DNA from: Paenibacillus ehimensis NBRC 15659 | Lineage (GTDB): Bacteria > Bacillota > Bacilli > Paenibacillales > NBRC-103111 | Length of the DNA: 64,000 nt | Assembly (NCBI RefSeq): GCF_004000785.1 | Contig: NZ_BILX01000021.1 | Coordinates: 36,588 to 100,587 of the forward strand | Reading direction: 5' to 3' | Shown here: one piece after another, positions 63,391 through 64,000 of the stretch | Position numbering within the stretch: the first letter of the stretch is position 1 | How the letters are laid out: each line of letters opens with the position of its first letter | Translations under genes and position numbers: made by a program | Notes under the pieces: generated by a model | Told to the model about the DNA's origin: nothing | The model's database searches: none | What the model saw: only the letters and a program-made list of their open reading frames with translations

Positions 63391-64000
63391 ATGATGAAAC
63401 CAGACCGCCCGAACGAAAGTACCGTCGGCATCATGACGACGCAAACCGATGAACATCCGCCTTTTGCCAACCGCGGTTTTTATCGCCGCTTGTGCATCCT
63501 CGGAAGCCGCAGCGGCTTGACGGTATTCGTGTTTACTCCGCAGGGCATCGATTGGTCCCGGCCGCAAGTGACCGGGTATGTCTATGATGCGGCGCTCAGG
63601 GAATGGGTCAGCCGGACCTTCGACCTGCCGGCCATCGTATACGACCGCTGCTTTTTCACCGTCCGAAGGCAATACGCCGATTATCGGAACGCATTGCACG
63701 GTCTTCAACGGCAGCCCTCCGTCCGACTGCTCGGCTGCGGCTTGAAGGGCAAGTGGGACGTTCAGCAAGCGCTGCGGCGGGACGGCCGGTTTGACCGCCA
63801 CCTGCCGGAGACACAGCCGCTGCGCAGCATGCGCACGCTCGCCGATTGGCTCCGGCGTCGCGGCGAAGCGATTCTGAAGCCACGCGGCGGCTCCCAGGGA
63901 CGCGGCGTGCTGCTCGTGCGCCGCGAAAGCGCGTCCCCTGCGGGCACGGCGAACGCCGCCGGAGCGGCGTTCACCGTCCGCGGGCGCGATCCGCGCAACC
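63391..64000 (+). CDS. Second YheC/YheD-family protein, truncated by window edge
   Basis: The first 203 residues are present. After TVGIMTTQTDEHPPFANRGFYRRL the family's FVFTPQGIDW and YDRCFFTVRRQYADYR follow, then the start of the ATP-grasp domain (EAILKPRGGSQGRGVLLV). The ATG at 63391 (or 63394) follows GAGGT. GC content rises sharply over the last 150 bases. It is 124 bp downstream of the first copy, so the pair is probably co-transcribed. Confidence 0.8.
   Translation, partial: MMKPDRPNESTVGIMTTQTDEHPPFANRGFYRRLCILGSRSGLTVFVFTPQGIDWSRPQVTGYVYDAALREWVSRTFDLPAIVYDRCFFTVRRQYADYRNALHGLQRQPSVRLLGCGLKGKWDVQQALRRDGRFDRHLPETQPLRSMRTLADWLRRRGEAILKPRGGSQGRGVLLVRRESASPAGTANAAGAAFTVRGRDPRN

Noticed and set aside
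1..64000. CRISPR arrays, tRNA or rRNA genes, insertion sequences with transposases
   Set aside because: No repeat-spacer pattern, cloverleaf, rRNA core motif or transposase was recognised; the only mobile element seen is the group II intron. A tRNAscan and IS search could still find small items.

Overview
The window looks like chromosome from a high-GC, endospore-forming Firmicute close to Paenibacillus or Cohnella. The basis is gene content: YtaF, YtrH/YtrI, a gerA-gerB-gerC germinant receptor operon, two YheC/YheD coat-associated ATP-grasp proteins, a subtilisin ending in three SLH repeats, a T-box in front of serS, strong Shine-Dalgarno sequences and the dnaE/acc/pyk and citZ-icd-mdh neighbourhoods. 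The species call is inference from family knowledge; no search was run. No tRNA, rRNA or CRISPR array was recognised.

Layout. 1-9.5 kb: a truncated class I fumarase, a YfbR-type nucleotidase, YtaF divergent from an XRE-DUF1232 regulator with a perfect palindrome between them, a surface subtilase, an M3 oligopeptidase and two oxidoreductases. 9.6-13.3 kb: an intact group II (IIC-type) intron sitting just after the terminator of a probable unannotated small RNA, which is transcribed divergently from a T-box-controlled seryl-tRNA synthetase. 13.5-17.8 kb: a TetR-controlled RND exporter. 17.9-29.8 kb: a long minus-strand block with an ABC sugar importer, a YesM/YesN-type two-component system and a CoA-linked catabolic operon (SDR, enoyl-CoA hydratase, mutarotase, CaiB-family CoA transferase, and a solute-binding-like protein with no signal peptide). 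29.8-33.6 kb: citZ-icd-mdh. 33.9-37.5 kb: convergent, overlapping ppx and ppk. 37.8-42.4 kb: a methylcitrate-cycle operon (prpC-prpD-prpB homologues) with a LysR regulator. 42.5-47.6 kb: thioesterase, pyk, accA, accD, a 63-residue protein and a PgpA-like protein. 47.7-54.2 kb: dnaE, ytrH, ytrI, ytpI, ytoI. 54.3-58 kb: small proteins, an acyltransferase, and a DeoR regulator coupled to a HAD phosphatase. 58-64 kb: spore germination and coat genes.

How it fits together. Central carbon genes (fumarase, citrate synthase, isocitrate and malate dehydrogenases, pyruvate kinase, acetyl-CoA carboxylase) lie beside two acyl-CoA catabolic operons (methylcitrate cycle and the CaiB cluster) that feed the TCA cycle. 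The ABC importer has a good cre-like site, and the catabolic operon behind the two-component genes has paired direct repeats that could be its regulator's target, so the 17.9-29.8 kb block may be one uptake-and-catabolism regulon.

The strongest candidates for something undescribed are the roughly 180-nt structured RNA next to the intron, the cytosolic solute-binding-like protein of the CoA operon, and the palindrome-controlled XRE-DUF1232/ytaF pair. Most functional names rest on motif recognition by eye, and promoters and terminators are read from sequence only.
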